Assembly: GCA_039545315.1 (NCBI GenBank)
Contig: BCIM01000009.1
Coordinates: 744,001 to 808,000 of the forward strand
DNA from: Kondoa malvinella
Taxonomy: Eukaryota > Basidiomycota > Agaricostilbomycetes > Agaricostilbales > Kondoaceae
Reading direction: 5' to 3'
DNA length: 64,000 bases
This document shows positions 43,409-53,767 of the stretch, one piece after another. Each line of letters begins with the position of its first letter. Position 1 is the stretch's first letter. A model generated the notes under the pieces. That model was given only the letters and a program-made list of their open reading frames with translations, did not search any database and was not told where the DNA came from. Both the position numbers and the translations under genes were made by a program.

Positions 43409-44939
43409 ATGACAGCTCGCAGCAAGGATACCCAGAATCTAAAGGCCGTCAATTTAGAGTCTCAGCCGTCCACGTCTTTACCTTCGTACGACTCGGATGA
43501 TGAAGATATGCCAGTTCAAGCTATTCCTGCAAGATCGCGAAGTCCGAACACGCATGTAAGGCAGCAGTCAAGAGAGCCTTTGCTGTTGCCCATGTCTGTA
43601 GACTCGAGGTCATCAAGGCGTGGTCTGGAAGAAGCTTCAAATCTCTCCAATGCTATTCAAACGATCAAAGAAACCTTTCAGGCCAATTTGGGCTTTATGC
43701 TGGCTTGTGGTGCTTCGATATGCTTTTGCTTGATCAACGTCTTTGTCGCCATCTTCTCTACTTCGGGTATGATTGCTTTCGCAGTGGTGTGAGGTCGTAT
43801 AACTGATTTGACGCACTTGGGCAAAAATAGAAGAGTCGATACCAACTTGTGAACTCATGTTCAGTGCGTTCTTTTCTATCCGTATTGGTCCAGCACTGAT
43901 ATGCGTGCTCAGTCCGGATGTTCATCACTGGAGCAGGATGTTATGGGTACATGAAGGCGACGGGAATGGAACACCCAGCACTTGGTCCTCCTGCTGTAAG
44001 GACACTACTAGTAGTTCGAGGCTGCGTAGGTTTCTTTGGGATCTCTTCTCTCTATTTCGTCAGTACTCCTACAGCCATCTCGATCACAAGCTAATCTTCC
44101 ACAGGCACTCGGCTATCTATCACTAAGCGACTCTGTCTGCCTCACTTTCCTCACGCCTATCCTGACTGGAATAGTCGCCTTCTTCGTCCTAGCAGAACCA
44201 TACACTTTCTACGAAGCACTAGCAGCAATAGTTTCCCTGCTCGGCGTGATACTGATAGCGAAACCTTCTGTGCTCTTTGATCCTGCCGATGCCACACCTA
44301 TACAACATGAAGGTCGACCTGTAACAGAGAGGGAAAGGTTGGTAGCGGTGTGTATAAGCTTGGTTGGCGTTTGCGGTGCGACAGGTACTTGCTGGAGTTT
44401 TGGACTGGTCTGATTCTGTTTGCTAAAGGTTCAACAGGTGCTTATCTTACAATACGCAAGATTGGTAACCGCGCATCAGCTTTACATTCTATTCTCTATT
44501 TCAGCTATGCCACCGTAAGCTCGCATTCTTTCGCCTTTGTCGCATACTCAGTGTGCGACAGTGCATCATCTCCGTCATCCTCTCCATCCTCCTACCTTCC
44601 CAACGACCAATCTTACCACACTCCAACCTCATTCTCGTCCTCATCGCCATCGGTTTCCTCGGTTTCGGTGCTCAAGTCCTCCTCACCATGTCCTTACAAA
44701 AAGAAAAAGCAGGTCGAGCAACAATCGCATCCTACATTCAAATGCCTATGGCGCTCTTCTTTGAACGACTGGTCTTTCATCGAAGTCCGGATGTGTTGAG
44801 TTTAATTGGTAGTGCCGTGATAGTGGGTAGTGCTTTAGGTGTGGTGGTGCAAAAGAGTTTCAAGGCGAAATCGAAAGTCGTTGATGAAGGTGAAGATGTT
44901 GTGTTTGCTATTGATGATGATGGGCAGGAAAGAAAGTGA
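43409..44939 (+). CDS. EamA/DMT-family transporter, SLC35G-like
   Basis: Multi-pass membrane protein of the drug/metabolite transporter superfamily. The N-terminal ~85 residues are polar. Ten hydrophobic segments follow in two EamA-like halves, e.g. ANLGFMLACGASICFCLINV, MKATGMEHPALGPPAVRTLL and VGFFGISSLYFALGYLSLSD. Then come LTFLTPILTGIVAFFVL, EALAAIVSLLGVILIA, STGAYLTIRKIGNRASALHS, LIAIGFLGFGAQVLLTMSLQ and IASYIQMPMALFFERLVF. Several introns; two stretches that look frameshifted are explained by splicing (after ELMFI, and before CIISVILSILLP). It ends with a short acidic tail at 44939. The general fold is clear. The SLC35G-type assignment and any substrate are inferred. Confidence 0.8.
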
Positions 44940-45039
44940 GGGTAGAGAGAGGAAAAGGAAAAAGGAAGCATGGCACCTGATACCCGTCAAAAATAGAGAT
45001 CAAGCATTAGATACGGTATATAGTCTCATGTATGTAGCA

Positions 45040-45470
45040 CTAGATGAAAGATGCAAGAGTAGAACCGCTTGACATACAACTGCTACCGATGGGCTTACCA
45101 TTTGCAAAAGTAGGAAGATGAGCATAAGCTAGTTCAAGCCGGCCGTTCATAAGGTCGACGGGGATGATGCGGGGATGAGGGAAGTTTGTAGTCGTGAGAT
45201 GAACTTCGTGAGAGGCAGATGATCCGATCTGGTTTGGATCTGCTGTTGCTGGAGGAAGCCAGACAGCCAGAGAGGTTCCGAGAGAAGTCATTCCGCAGGC
45301 TACGCATGGGAGTGATGGTATGGAGAAGAGGTCCCCTCTGGACACGAAATCGCAAAGGGCAGCTCGATCGATGGAGAGGTAGAGAAATGAACTGAAACAG
45401 TCTGATTCCTTCGTGTCGCGTTCTATAAGCAGACTAAGACCAGGCTTGCCAAAGGGTATATCCAGCGCTT
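45040..45470 (-). CDS. Possible hypothetical coding region, about 84-140 codons
   Basis: An open frame on the minus strand from about 45470 down to a TAG at 45040. The first in-frame ATG is in MTSLGTSLAVWLPPATADPN. Upstream, the open frame reads LDIPFGKPGLSLLIERDTKE with no Met. It has codon use like its neighbours and no recognised domain. It could be a small gene with an unseen 5' exon, a 3' extension of the NTF2-like gene, or chance. Weakly supported. Confidence 0.25.
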
Positions 45471-45489
45471 GCGTCCAGCTCCGTTGTTT

Positions 45490-45923
45490 CTAAGCTGTTT
45501 CGCCTTGTATAGCTTGCATCAATGGCGCAGTATCGATGTAGACGCGATAAAAGGTCGCCAGTCCATCCTTATCCACTCGCAGCTTGTTCAAGAAGCCGGC
45601 CACAACCTCGCTGCCATTCTTGAGCACATATCTGATCTTGCCTCCGAGGAAATACAAGTCGTCACATTGATGGACTTGAACGTCGAAGTGCGTCGACGAC
45701 TCTAGTACAGTCTGGAAGGAAGAGACAAAGTCGACAGCGGCTTGGCGGCCTTTCACAGCTGGATACGAGGCCATTTCAAAGTCAACGTCTTCAGACGGGA
45801 AGTCAGCTCGAGTTCGTGCTTTTATGGTTCTCGCTCACCTGGATGAAGGTATGCTCCGAAAGGCTCTCCTTCCATCTTGTCTATGGCAGCGAATAAGCCA
45901 TAAGCATCAAATGGCTGCGACAT
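45490..45923 (-). CDS. NTF2-like / SnoaL-like small protein
   Basis: Two exons joined across an intron of about 50 nt. The start is MSQPFDAYGLFAAIDKMEGE, followed by HPDVDFEMASYPAVKGRQAA, VDFVSSFQTVLESSTHFDVQ and VVAGFLNKLRVDKDGLATFY. The length (about 127 residues), a helix-helix-helix start and curved beta strands fit a SnoaL/NTF2-like fold, which in fungi covers small enzymes and unassigned cytosolic proteins. The active site and substrate are not clear. The end is at QAIQGETA (stop 45490-45492). Confidence 0.65.
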
Positions 45924-46655
45924 TTTGGCGGTATGCGGAATAGGTAGAGCAAATCATTGCATGCTGCTGGGCCAACATTCCTCTTCTCTGCCCTCTATCT
46001 CTTCGCACCTGCCTCGCTCTATAACAGTCTGCTGAACTCTCTTGATGCGCCCATAGCCAAAGAACGAAGAGTGTCTCAATAGGCTGCGTTTGGATAGTGT
46101 TTCCGCTATGCTAGACTGAGCGCTGTAGCGCAAAGCAATGACCGGAATGGCGTCAGCAGCAAGCAGATACTGTTTTCGAGATTACCCAGTTGGATCAGGA
46201 CAGCCGACCTTCGTTGACCTGAACAGCGGAAAAGCGCTTGGACTGCACCACTGGACGGATGTTGATGATGCCAGCCAAATCACGGAACAAATCAGCAGCT
46301 TCGCCCTTTGTGTCTCGTCAGAAGCAAGCCAAAATTGGCCTCTCAGTGAATGAATGCTCTGCGCCGATTCAGCTTATACGCTCATCCACGAAATGGTCGT
46401 CTGGTTGGATACTGATCAAGATTTGATACCGGGAGAAGACTCTTTCTGCTCGAAGAGTTGTTCTGTTTCGTGTCTTGTTCTACCTCACTCTTGGCGAGAA
46501 TCACCTTCGGACCTTTAATAGATGTCTATATCAAGCGCTTTCCTCTCGCTTCATTCTTCTTTCGTACAATCATTTGGCCGTCTTCGTCTTCGAGCCCATC
46601 GTCTATCTCTTCCCTCAATTATTGTCCCCTTGCTTTCCTGCTTTGTATTCGTGAC
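45924..46655. other. Long intergenic region, about 730 bp
   Basis: Lies between the NTF2-like gene (minus) and the vWA gene (plus), so it contains two promoters. A 71-codon ATG frame at 46138-46353 is listed separately. The last ~170 bp before 46656 are pyrimidine-rich, like a leader. No repeat or RNA gene was seen. Confidence 0.4.
46138..46353 (+). CDS. Possible small hypothetical protein (71 aa)
   Basis: ATG-started frame MTGMASAASRYCFRDYPVGS to the stop at 46353. It has no signal peptide, membrane helix or known domain. Codon use is plausible, but no intron or neighbour supports it. It may be an upstream feature of the vWA gene or chance. Confidence 0.2.
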   Translation: MTGMASAASRYCFRDYPVGSGQPTFVDLNSGKALGLHHWTDVDDASQITEQISSFALCVSSEASQNWPLSE

Positions 46656-49210
46656 ATGCCTGGCACAAAGACCAAGATGGGCCTGCTGATGGCTGCGGCT
46701 GGCTTAGGTCTGATCATCCTAGAGTCCGTTCCTACTATCTGTCTTAATTTGGACTAATACGCTCCGTAGCCATAACCAGAAGAAGAAACATGACCAGCTG
46801 CTGCAACAACAAGCTACTGCCGCGGCAAGCAATGCTGCTGGAAGTCAGCATCATGGTAACATGCTCGGAGGAGTGGCTGCAGCAGGAGCAGCTATGTACG
46901 CCATTCATCAGCAGTATCCGTCTCATCAGCAAGGGCCTATGCCTCATCTTGCGCAGCCTGCTCCCTTGCTTGCCTCCTGCTTTAAACCGGAGCATCTGAT
47001 AAATGCGGAATTCATCTACGTAAGTTTATTGCTTCTCCCTTACATGACATCCTTCTCAAGCTTCATACTAGCATCACCTAGTGGCAGCTGTTCTGGATCA
47101 GGAACTGCAGCACTTCTACCCAGCAGAGACAAACCAATTTGGGCCTGTGAGACAGTCCAAGTTGGCCGAGATTGCTTGCCATCTTGCTCAAAGCCACTCT
47201 TTGGTCACGATTGCCAAACAACTTGCTCTACCGCCGGCGCTGGCACTGGATCTTGCACGTTTGGCTTTATTCGATGTGGTCGCCCTTTTGGACGATTCTA
47301 TTTCAATGCATCGGACACAGAATTGTGGCCATCAGGCAGAGATGGAAAGGGCAATCAGAGAGCTAGCATTCATCTGCGAGCATGTTGGTGCCTTTCTCAA
47401 GATCCGCTTCATGAACAGCAAGAAGACATATGATGTAAGACAGCTTCTAGCACGAAGTATACAGGCCTAAATTTGGTTGTCTGCTATGCACAGGGGGTAC
47501 GCCCATCTGACATGGACAAGATTCTGAGGGACAACCAGCCGAATGGCGGAACTCCTATGGGAGCAAGTCTGCGCGACAAGATTCTTAAACCTCTCGTGCT
47601 TTCTGTGCACTTGATCAAGCCCGTTCTAGTCATTACGAGCACGGATGGCCAATCTTGTAAGTTGGTCCAAACTTTGGGTGATATGTTTGATGATTTCGTG
47701 AAAAAGTCGAAGAAGGACAGGATGAGGTCGAGTATGTTATAGATGATACCAACAAACAGCTCCAGCGGGAACATCGCTACGGCATAAATTCAGGATCTGC
47801 CGTTTCGTATGGTTTCGCACAAGGTCAGTTGCCTGAAGCTCTTTCATCGTTTCTGACGATGTCCTCCTGGTTCAGTTGGTAGATTGAAAGAAGCCATAAC
47901 ATACCTAAGTCAGTTGGACAACGATGAGAAAATCGGTCGCTTGATTGACGTGAGCTATTGCAACCCATTGTGGCCGTCGAGATGACTGATGCTCATATCA
48001 GGTTACATCAAATGTTGATCATGAAGTAGAAGAGATGTCAGCTGTCGTCGGACAAACGAAGCAGAACCTGCAAAATATATTGCAGCATCGTCCACACACG
48101 GAGCTCGAACGGCTTGGACTGGTCTGGTTGAACGACTGGGAAAAGAACAAATGCGATGAGGAATTTCGACGCGTTTTCTTCCTGGTGAAGAAGTGGGCTG
48201 GAGGCGTCAACACGTTCTACGACGAACAGGATGAGAAGGGTCACGCAGTGAATAACCACACTCACTGGTCGAGTGACATCAATTACTATATCACCAGTGA
48301 AGCTGAACACGAGAGACAAGGCTACCCTTCCTATGATCATGTTCCTGGACAAGGGTATGGTAAGTATACTTCCGTCGTGCTGTTCCCTGCGCTGGCTCAA
48401 GGTTCTTCTAGACAACAAGCACATCTATGGACAGACTAGTTTTACCCAGACAGCACCGCGTCAGTCGGATTTCTAGACTTTGGTCTCCGGCTGATCTCTT
48501 GTAGCCATGCACAACCAAGTGAACCAGCCCTACAATCATGCTGGTGAGCGCGGCTCCTATTGGCTGCCGCTGTCCAACTAACGAGCTATGTTTAGGGTAT
48601 CACCAGCAGACAACGGAGGTATCGTATGCATATGGATCGCCTAGCACTCCCTCTCAGGCCTCGTACCGTGAGCTCTTATGTACTGGTATCGCTTGAACTC
48701 ATTGCCATCAGACGACTTCCATCAATACAATCAAACGGCTTATCCTGGCGACCAGCCTGGCGTTTATTCGAATGTGCCTCATCGTCAGCTCTGGCAACCT
48801 CCCCAATACCAATATCAGCAGCCTCTCCACGCTGGCTACCCTCCGCAACAGCCCCAGCCCCAGCAATACCAATGTGAGTGTTACATCAGATGTCTAGGCT
48901 AATCACTGAGATGGCACCAGATTCAACTGGGACCCTCCAAGCTGGCCACACCGGTGTTCCCGAGCAACAGTATTGGCACCCTCCATCTGTTGATCAGTCT
49001 CATTTACCTCCAACCTACTCTGCTTCCCAACAACAGCAGCACGAGCAATATGCGCAACCGCACCATGCGCAATATGCGCAACCGCACCATGAGCAATATG
49101 CGCAATCGCAACAGCAACATGCGCCACAGCAACATGAGCAATATGTTCAACAGCAACATCAACAGCGCCAACATTATCAGCCCTCCTCCCATTCCTACTA
49201 TCACCAATGA
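46656..49210 (+). CDS. vWA-domain protein with N-terminal helix and Q/Y-rich tail
   Basis: The protein starts MPGTKTKMGLLMAAAGLGLI, with a hydrophobic helix that may be a signal anchor. A Gln/His-rich stretch and a helical part follow. The von Willebrand A-like domain has a MIDAS-type motif in VVALLDDSISMHRTQNCG (DDSIS), a Thr in PNGGTPMGASLRDKIL and a later Asp in LVITSTDGQ. The strand/helix order that follows is YGFAQVGRLKEAITYL and DVTSNVDHEVEEM. It is longer than most vWA domains here. The C-terminal ~250 residues are Tyr/Pro/Gln-rich and prion-like, with tandem His/Gln/Tyr units (AQPHHEQYAQ type) at 49040-49200. Many introns, one before each short exon of the tail. The exact function is unknown. 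Confidence 0.7.
49045..49200 (+). repeat. Imperfect tandem repeat in the vWA gene tail
   Basis: Units of about 24-30 bases built on CAATATGCGCAACCGCACCA recur with small changes and encode EQYAQPHH-type units in the protein. The array is short and within the coding exon. It is a low-complexity region rather than a mobile element. Confidence 0.6.
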
Positions 49211-49550
49211 GGGAGACTGGATGCGGGCACAACTTCTTAGATTTCTCTTGTCATACACATGCATTCATCATCAGTATCTTCTCACTTGACACAGAGCACT
49301 GATATGCATCGAAGGTTACGTTTCGATAGTCCTGCCTCGGCTTGTCGAATTGGTCACCTTGATCTTGACTATTGCACGGCCTGACCTTGCATGCACCAGT
49401 GAAGTCGGATACTTATGGCCTACAGCTCTGCCCCATTAAGAGCCCTTGCTGTGCTCAGTCTCCTCAAATGACGCGCTTCGCTTTTGCTTAGTGATGCTTA
49501 TTCTTCTGCGTGAGTAAGCGGAAGCACTTCCCTCTTAGCCAGCAACGACC
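49211..49550. other. Intergenic region of 340 bp
   Basis: Between the vWA gene and the SDR gene, both on the plus strand. It should hold the vWA 3' end and the SDR promoter. No gene, repeat or motif was recognised. Confidence 0.4.
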
Positions 49551-50653
49551 ATGGCAAGATCTCTCGCAGTCATTCTAGGCATTGGGAACGGAGGCGGAAC
49601 TGGAGCTAGCTCAGCCAAAACCTTTGCACGAGCTGGCTACGACGTAGTTTGTCACTTGCTGCCAGTCTGCAAAGATACCTAAGGCTCTGAGCAGGCCGTC
49701 GTCGGCAGACGAGCTGGAGCTGCTGATGCACTCATCAAGTCCGTAAAGGCTGATGGAGGGACTATCAAAGGTATGCATGGTACCTGGCAGACGATATCCG
49801 TGCTGACATCGTGCGCAAATAGCCTACGAAGTGAAGGACTATGGCGAATCAGCCATGAAAGAACTCTTCAAAGGCATTCGCTCAGAGTGAGTCATATGAG
49901 ACATCATACTGCAATTCCGTACTGACACAAGTCTGTAGCTGGTCTAATTCCACTTTCCGGGTCGCTATTTTCAATGCTGGAAGATTCAAAATGGGCGGCT
50001 TCTTGGCGCAATCAGAGCAGGACGTCAGAGGAGTGTTCGACGACAGCGTCATATCTGGGTGGAATTTCGCTCACGAGGCGATCCAAGGCTTCCTTGAAGC
50101 ACCGTATGTTTCGTCTGACACGCTTCGGTACAAGCTGATTTGGGTTGTAGTGAACCAGAAGGCACTGCTGCTCGCGGAACTCTGATCTTGTAGGATGCGC
50201 GATGTCGCCTCACAACCTATACTGATAATGTAAACTAGTACTGGCGCTTCAGCAGCCTTGCGCGGAAGCAAGGCTAGTCCATCATTGCTGTATGGCAGAT
50301 CGAAACTCACATGTAGCCGCAACAGAACTTCTCCAGCTTCGCAATTGCCAAGTTTGGCATTCGCGCTCTCTCCCAGAGCTTAGCCAGAGAATTCCACCCG
50401 CAAAACATTCATGTCGCACACTCCATGTCAGTCTCTTTCCTCTTGTTACATCTCACGCTGATGTCAATGTAGCATCGATGGTGGCATCTTAACAGACCGC
50501 TCGGCAAGCTACATGGACAAGACCAAGATTGAAGACCCATCTCAATTGCTCAGTCCCGATGCTATCGCAGACAGCTACCTGTATTTAGCGAGGCAAGAGA
50601 AGAGCGCATTCACTCAAGAGCTGGACTTGCGCCCTTGTGCTGAGAAATTCTGA
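49551..50653 (+). CDS. Short-chain dehydrogenase/reductase with atypical active site
   Basis: Rossmann-fold oxidoreductase of about 245 residues. The cofactor loop is MARSLAVILGIGNGGGTGAS (GxGxGxG-like). VAIFNAGRFKMGGF carries the NAG motif. GTLIFTGASAALRGSKA follows, then SPSLLFAIAKFGIRALSQSL, with Phe where the classical SDR has the catalytic Tyr (F-A-I-A-K instead of YxxxK). The end is VAHSIIDGGILTDRSASYMD. SDR branches with Phe at this place are known in fungi and bacteria, and their activity is not always clear. Introns of 48-55 nt were read; the splice before FAIAK is from 50261 to about 50331 and keeps phase. Direction, cofactor and substrate are unknown. Confidence 0.8.
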
Positions 50654-50818
50654 TGCGACTACTGATTGTATATTCATTGACCATTGTACTGTACTTACCG
50701 GTTCCGAAATCGCACACCTCAGAGATAGCACTCACTCCTTCGCGTCTAGTATGGTAGCACTTGCATAGACAGCCTGCAAACAGATTGAGCGTTCGTTATG
50801 AGGAAGCTCCCAAATTCC

Positions 50819-51504
50819 TTACTGTTCCTTGGTCACAACTCCATCTGCACCATTGTCATGAGCAGCAAAGGAGACGATGTTCTGAGACGCTCGTCAGAGC
50901 CGCGTCGTCGGGGTAGAGTTGACACTCACCTGATCGCCCGGAGCAGTCAAGCAACCCGAGCCATATCTCACTGCCCTATTCTGGTTCTGATCGACGCTGG
51001 GCGTAGTGTCGTCAGGATTCATGTTGATGACCAGCATACCAGCGGTCTCCCTTGGTGGATCGAAAACTTGGCCTTCATATCTAGCAAGAGCTATAATGAA
51101 CGAATTCCGTTCGATGAAGGCAGACTTACTGATTGTCCCAGATCAATTTCATGCTCTTCGGGTTGGAGCCATCTCCTCCTTCCGCTACGGGCTTGTCGAA
51201 ACCCTGGAACAGAAGTGAGTCACGAGCTGTCATAATGTACTGAACAATCACGCACGCCATACAATTGGTCGCTGATCAACAAGGTCAAGGGAGTCCTACT
51301 CAAAGAGCATGATTGCTTACTCCATGCCCGGGAACATGTAAGGACGGCTGCAAGGCATCAGTTTGAGCAGTATGAAACGGTAGCAAGAAGAGCGTACGCT
51401 GGCTCCTGGCAGTCGACAGAATCATAGAACCAGCTTTGGAAGCCGCCAGCGGCTTGTGCGATAGACGCAAGGGAGAGCAGAGCGAAGGCAAGAGTCTTGA
51501 TCAT
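50819..51504 (-). CDS. Small secreted protein of unknown function
   Basis: The signal peptide is MIKTLAFALLSLASIAQA. The mature part begins AGGFQSWFYDSVDCQEPARP and has GFDKPVAEGGDGSNPKSMKL, QYEGQVFDPPRETAGMLVIN, RYGSGCLTAPGDQ and a last exon VSFAAHDNGADGVVTKEQ (stop 50819-50821). Two Cys are close to CQEPA and GCLTAPG. No family was recognised. In the middle, phase is kept only if a 25 nt intron (51296-51320) and a separate intron (to about 51211) are used, so this part of the model is uncertain. Secretion is supported only by the signal. Confidence 0.6.
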
Positions 51505-51963
51505 AATGAGACCGGTGGTAAGAGGTAGGTGAAAGAGGTAAACCAAGGGATAAAGTGAGACAGAGTCAAGAGTCATGTGAGCCTTCGTAAACGTGATACA
51601 TGCCGGTAGAAAGAGTAGAGAAACGATTCTTGACAGGTTGTCAAGAAGAGTGCTTCGGCATGTCTCCCTCGATACGTTTCAGAAGTAGGTGTCCGGACAG
51701 ACGACGTATCCGGGACGCTGTACAAAAACACATGTCGCCAGGCGCGACTTCGAGGGGTTTCGGGTGTCGAGTAGCAGAAGCCGTCTTCTAGAGGATAGCT
51801 TGCTTGTCATATTTCCGGCGAAACATACATGATACCATGGTTTCATTGTCCACCTGTACGCTGCGTTCCGCTGATACAATATAGTATACAAATCGCATTT
51901 CACGGTAAACCTTCCTGCGGTTAAGATCGTTAATTTCATCCTCCAATGTTAAAGAGGGCACGC
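51505..51963. other. Intergenic region of about 460 bp
   Basis: Upstream region of the secreted protein gene and 3' side of PRP46, both on the minus strand. A perfect inverted repeat is present at 51627-51647. The leader just before the ATG is pyrimidine-rich on the minus strand. No gene was recognised. Confidence 0.4.
51627..51647. repeat. Perfect inverted repeat, 9-bp arms, 3-bp loop
   Basis: Arms TTCTTGACA and TGTCAAGAA are separated by GGT, 123 bp before the start of the secreted-protein gene. Such short dyads often bind dimeric transcription factors, but the factor is unknown. Confidence 0.5.
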
Positions 51964-53630
51964 ACTAGCATTCCCTGTAGATCTTGACACTTTTGTCTGC
52001 GCAGCCCTTTGGTTCGCAAGCGCAGCCATCAGCGAACCGGAGTTACTAGAGAAGAATACAGACTTACGACAATCAACCTGCTTCCCGTCTGATCGAAACT
52101 CGACGCAAAAATACCCGCTTCCGCATCCAAACTACCGGGCTGAGGGATATCATCCATTGTTTGGAATGGAATGCCCGTCTTCCAATCAAACATGGTCATG
52201 GTACCATTATCACCGCCAGAGAAGAAGACACCATCATGGTTCACGTTGACTGAGTTGATGATTGCGTCGTGGCCGGCGAAGTTGTGTACAAATGTACCGT
52301 TGGGGCACGCCCACTTCTTGATGTTGGAACCGCCTGCTGATCCTGAAGCGAAGGAGTATTCTGTTGGGTGAATCGTAAGTGCTCGAACGGATTTGTGGTG
52401 ATGCGTCAAAGTGGTCATGGTTTTGCCTCTGTAGACGGGATCATGAATGATTTGAACGAGCCTGTTACAGAGGAATACGCACGCTGCCAGATCCCATAGG
52501 CGGATAGTAGAATCCATACTTCCGGTGATGACTTGCGGGTCGCTATCTTGGCATTTGACATCTGACACTGTCGCAGTATGACCACCAAGGACGTGTATCT
52601 GGGCTTTTGTTCTCATGTCCCATACCTATACAGACGTCAATCCATATTCAGAACGGAGAACAGTTGGCTCACTCTCGCTGAAGCGTCCCGACCAGCGGTA
52701 ACAAGCACATCGAGCGTGGGGTGTAGAGAAAGAGAGTAGACGCCTGATAGATGTCCATGATACGATCTGATGACCTTGTTGACTTCCAAATCCCAGCATT
52801 TGACCATCTGTTGGAAAGAAATGATGATGAGCCACGCTATAGCACATTCAGCACTTTTCCAACCTTGTCTTCACCACACGAGAATAGATATGGATGTCTC
52901 GGACTGACGGCCAGACCTCTGACAGTAGATATATGACCAGTAAGAGAAAGCTTCAGTTCGCCCGTTGCCAAATTCCAAATCTTGATGATACGATCTCCCG
53001 CTCCCGTACAGAACCACTGATTCCCTGGCTCGACTGCAACTGCTCTTACCCAACCCAAGTGACCTGATAAGACTCTGTGTAGCTTCCATTGTGGGTGATA
53101 GTCTGGTTTTATTTGTCTGGCTTCTTTGCGTTTTATGAGAGACTGCGAGAGCAGTGAAGGTTGTTTTTGTGCTGCGTGCAATGTCATTGCAGAGCTGTCA
53201 GAGCACCAAATACCCACGATCAACGGCGAACGCAGCACTCAGAGGGCTCGACTGACTTTTGTTTCGCCGATACTTCGTCCACTATCGCATCCTGTCCTCC
53301 GCTTGTAATCATTCTCCTTCCATTCGCAGCAGGCTGAGGTGCAGGGCCAGGCCGCGCAGGACCCGAAGCGCCAGATTGCTGAGCGACGAGAGCAGCAGGT
53401 AAAGTTTGGCTGTCTCTATATTCGCTCGACAATTTGGCCGCTATCTTCACTCTGTTGGCTTGTGTTGTTCCATCTGGGTCTGCTACAGCTGGGGAGTGAA
53501 AGAGCGTGCGGGTGCGGGAGACGGAGCGTCTGATGAGTTCGTCCAAAGGCGGCAGGGCATTTCCTCCGTTTTGCTGAGGTATCACTCTGTCATCGGGATC
53601 TATTGCGCTCGTTGATGCTATAGAAGTCAT
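51964..53630 (-). CDS. PRP46: Pre-mRNA splicing factor PRP46 (PRL1-like)
   Basis: WD40 component of the NineTeen/Prp19 complex needed for spliceosome activation. The N-terminus [16 protein letters not shown] is polar. Basic residues [20 protein letters not shown] precede the propeller. Repeats include [78 protein letters not shown] and [20 protein letters not shown]. These match the PRL1/Prp46 order, with GHLGWVR...DR(I/T)IK(I/V)W. The C-terminal exon adds [11 protein letters not shown], stop 51964-51966. Short introns split the propeller. It lies head-to-tail with the 7-helix membrane protein gene. The family is firm; residue numbering is approximate. Confidence 0.92.
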
Positions 53631-53767
53631 TCTGGGGTATTTCGTCGTTGAAGCTTCACAAATCTGCCTCTCTGTCGAGATGCATGTCGGGCGATTCGGG
53701 CTATCCCCGACCGACAGTGACAGATGACAAGGCCAAAAAGATCCCCATTACAGCACACAAAACAGAC

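Noticed and set aside
43857..44060. Apparent frameshifts in the SLC35-type transporter
   Set aside because: Short GT-AG introns explain the change of frame and give continuous membrane helices.
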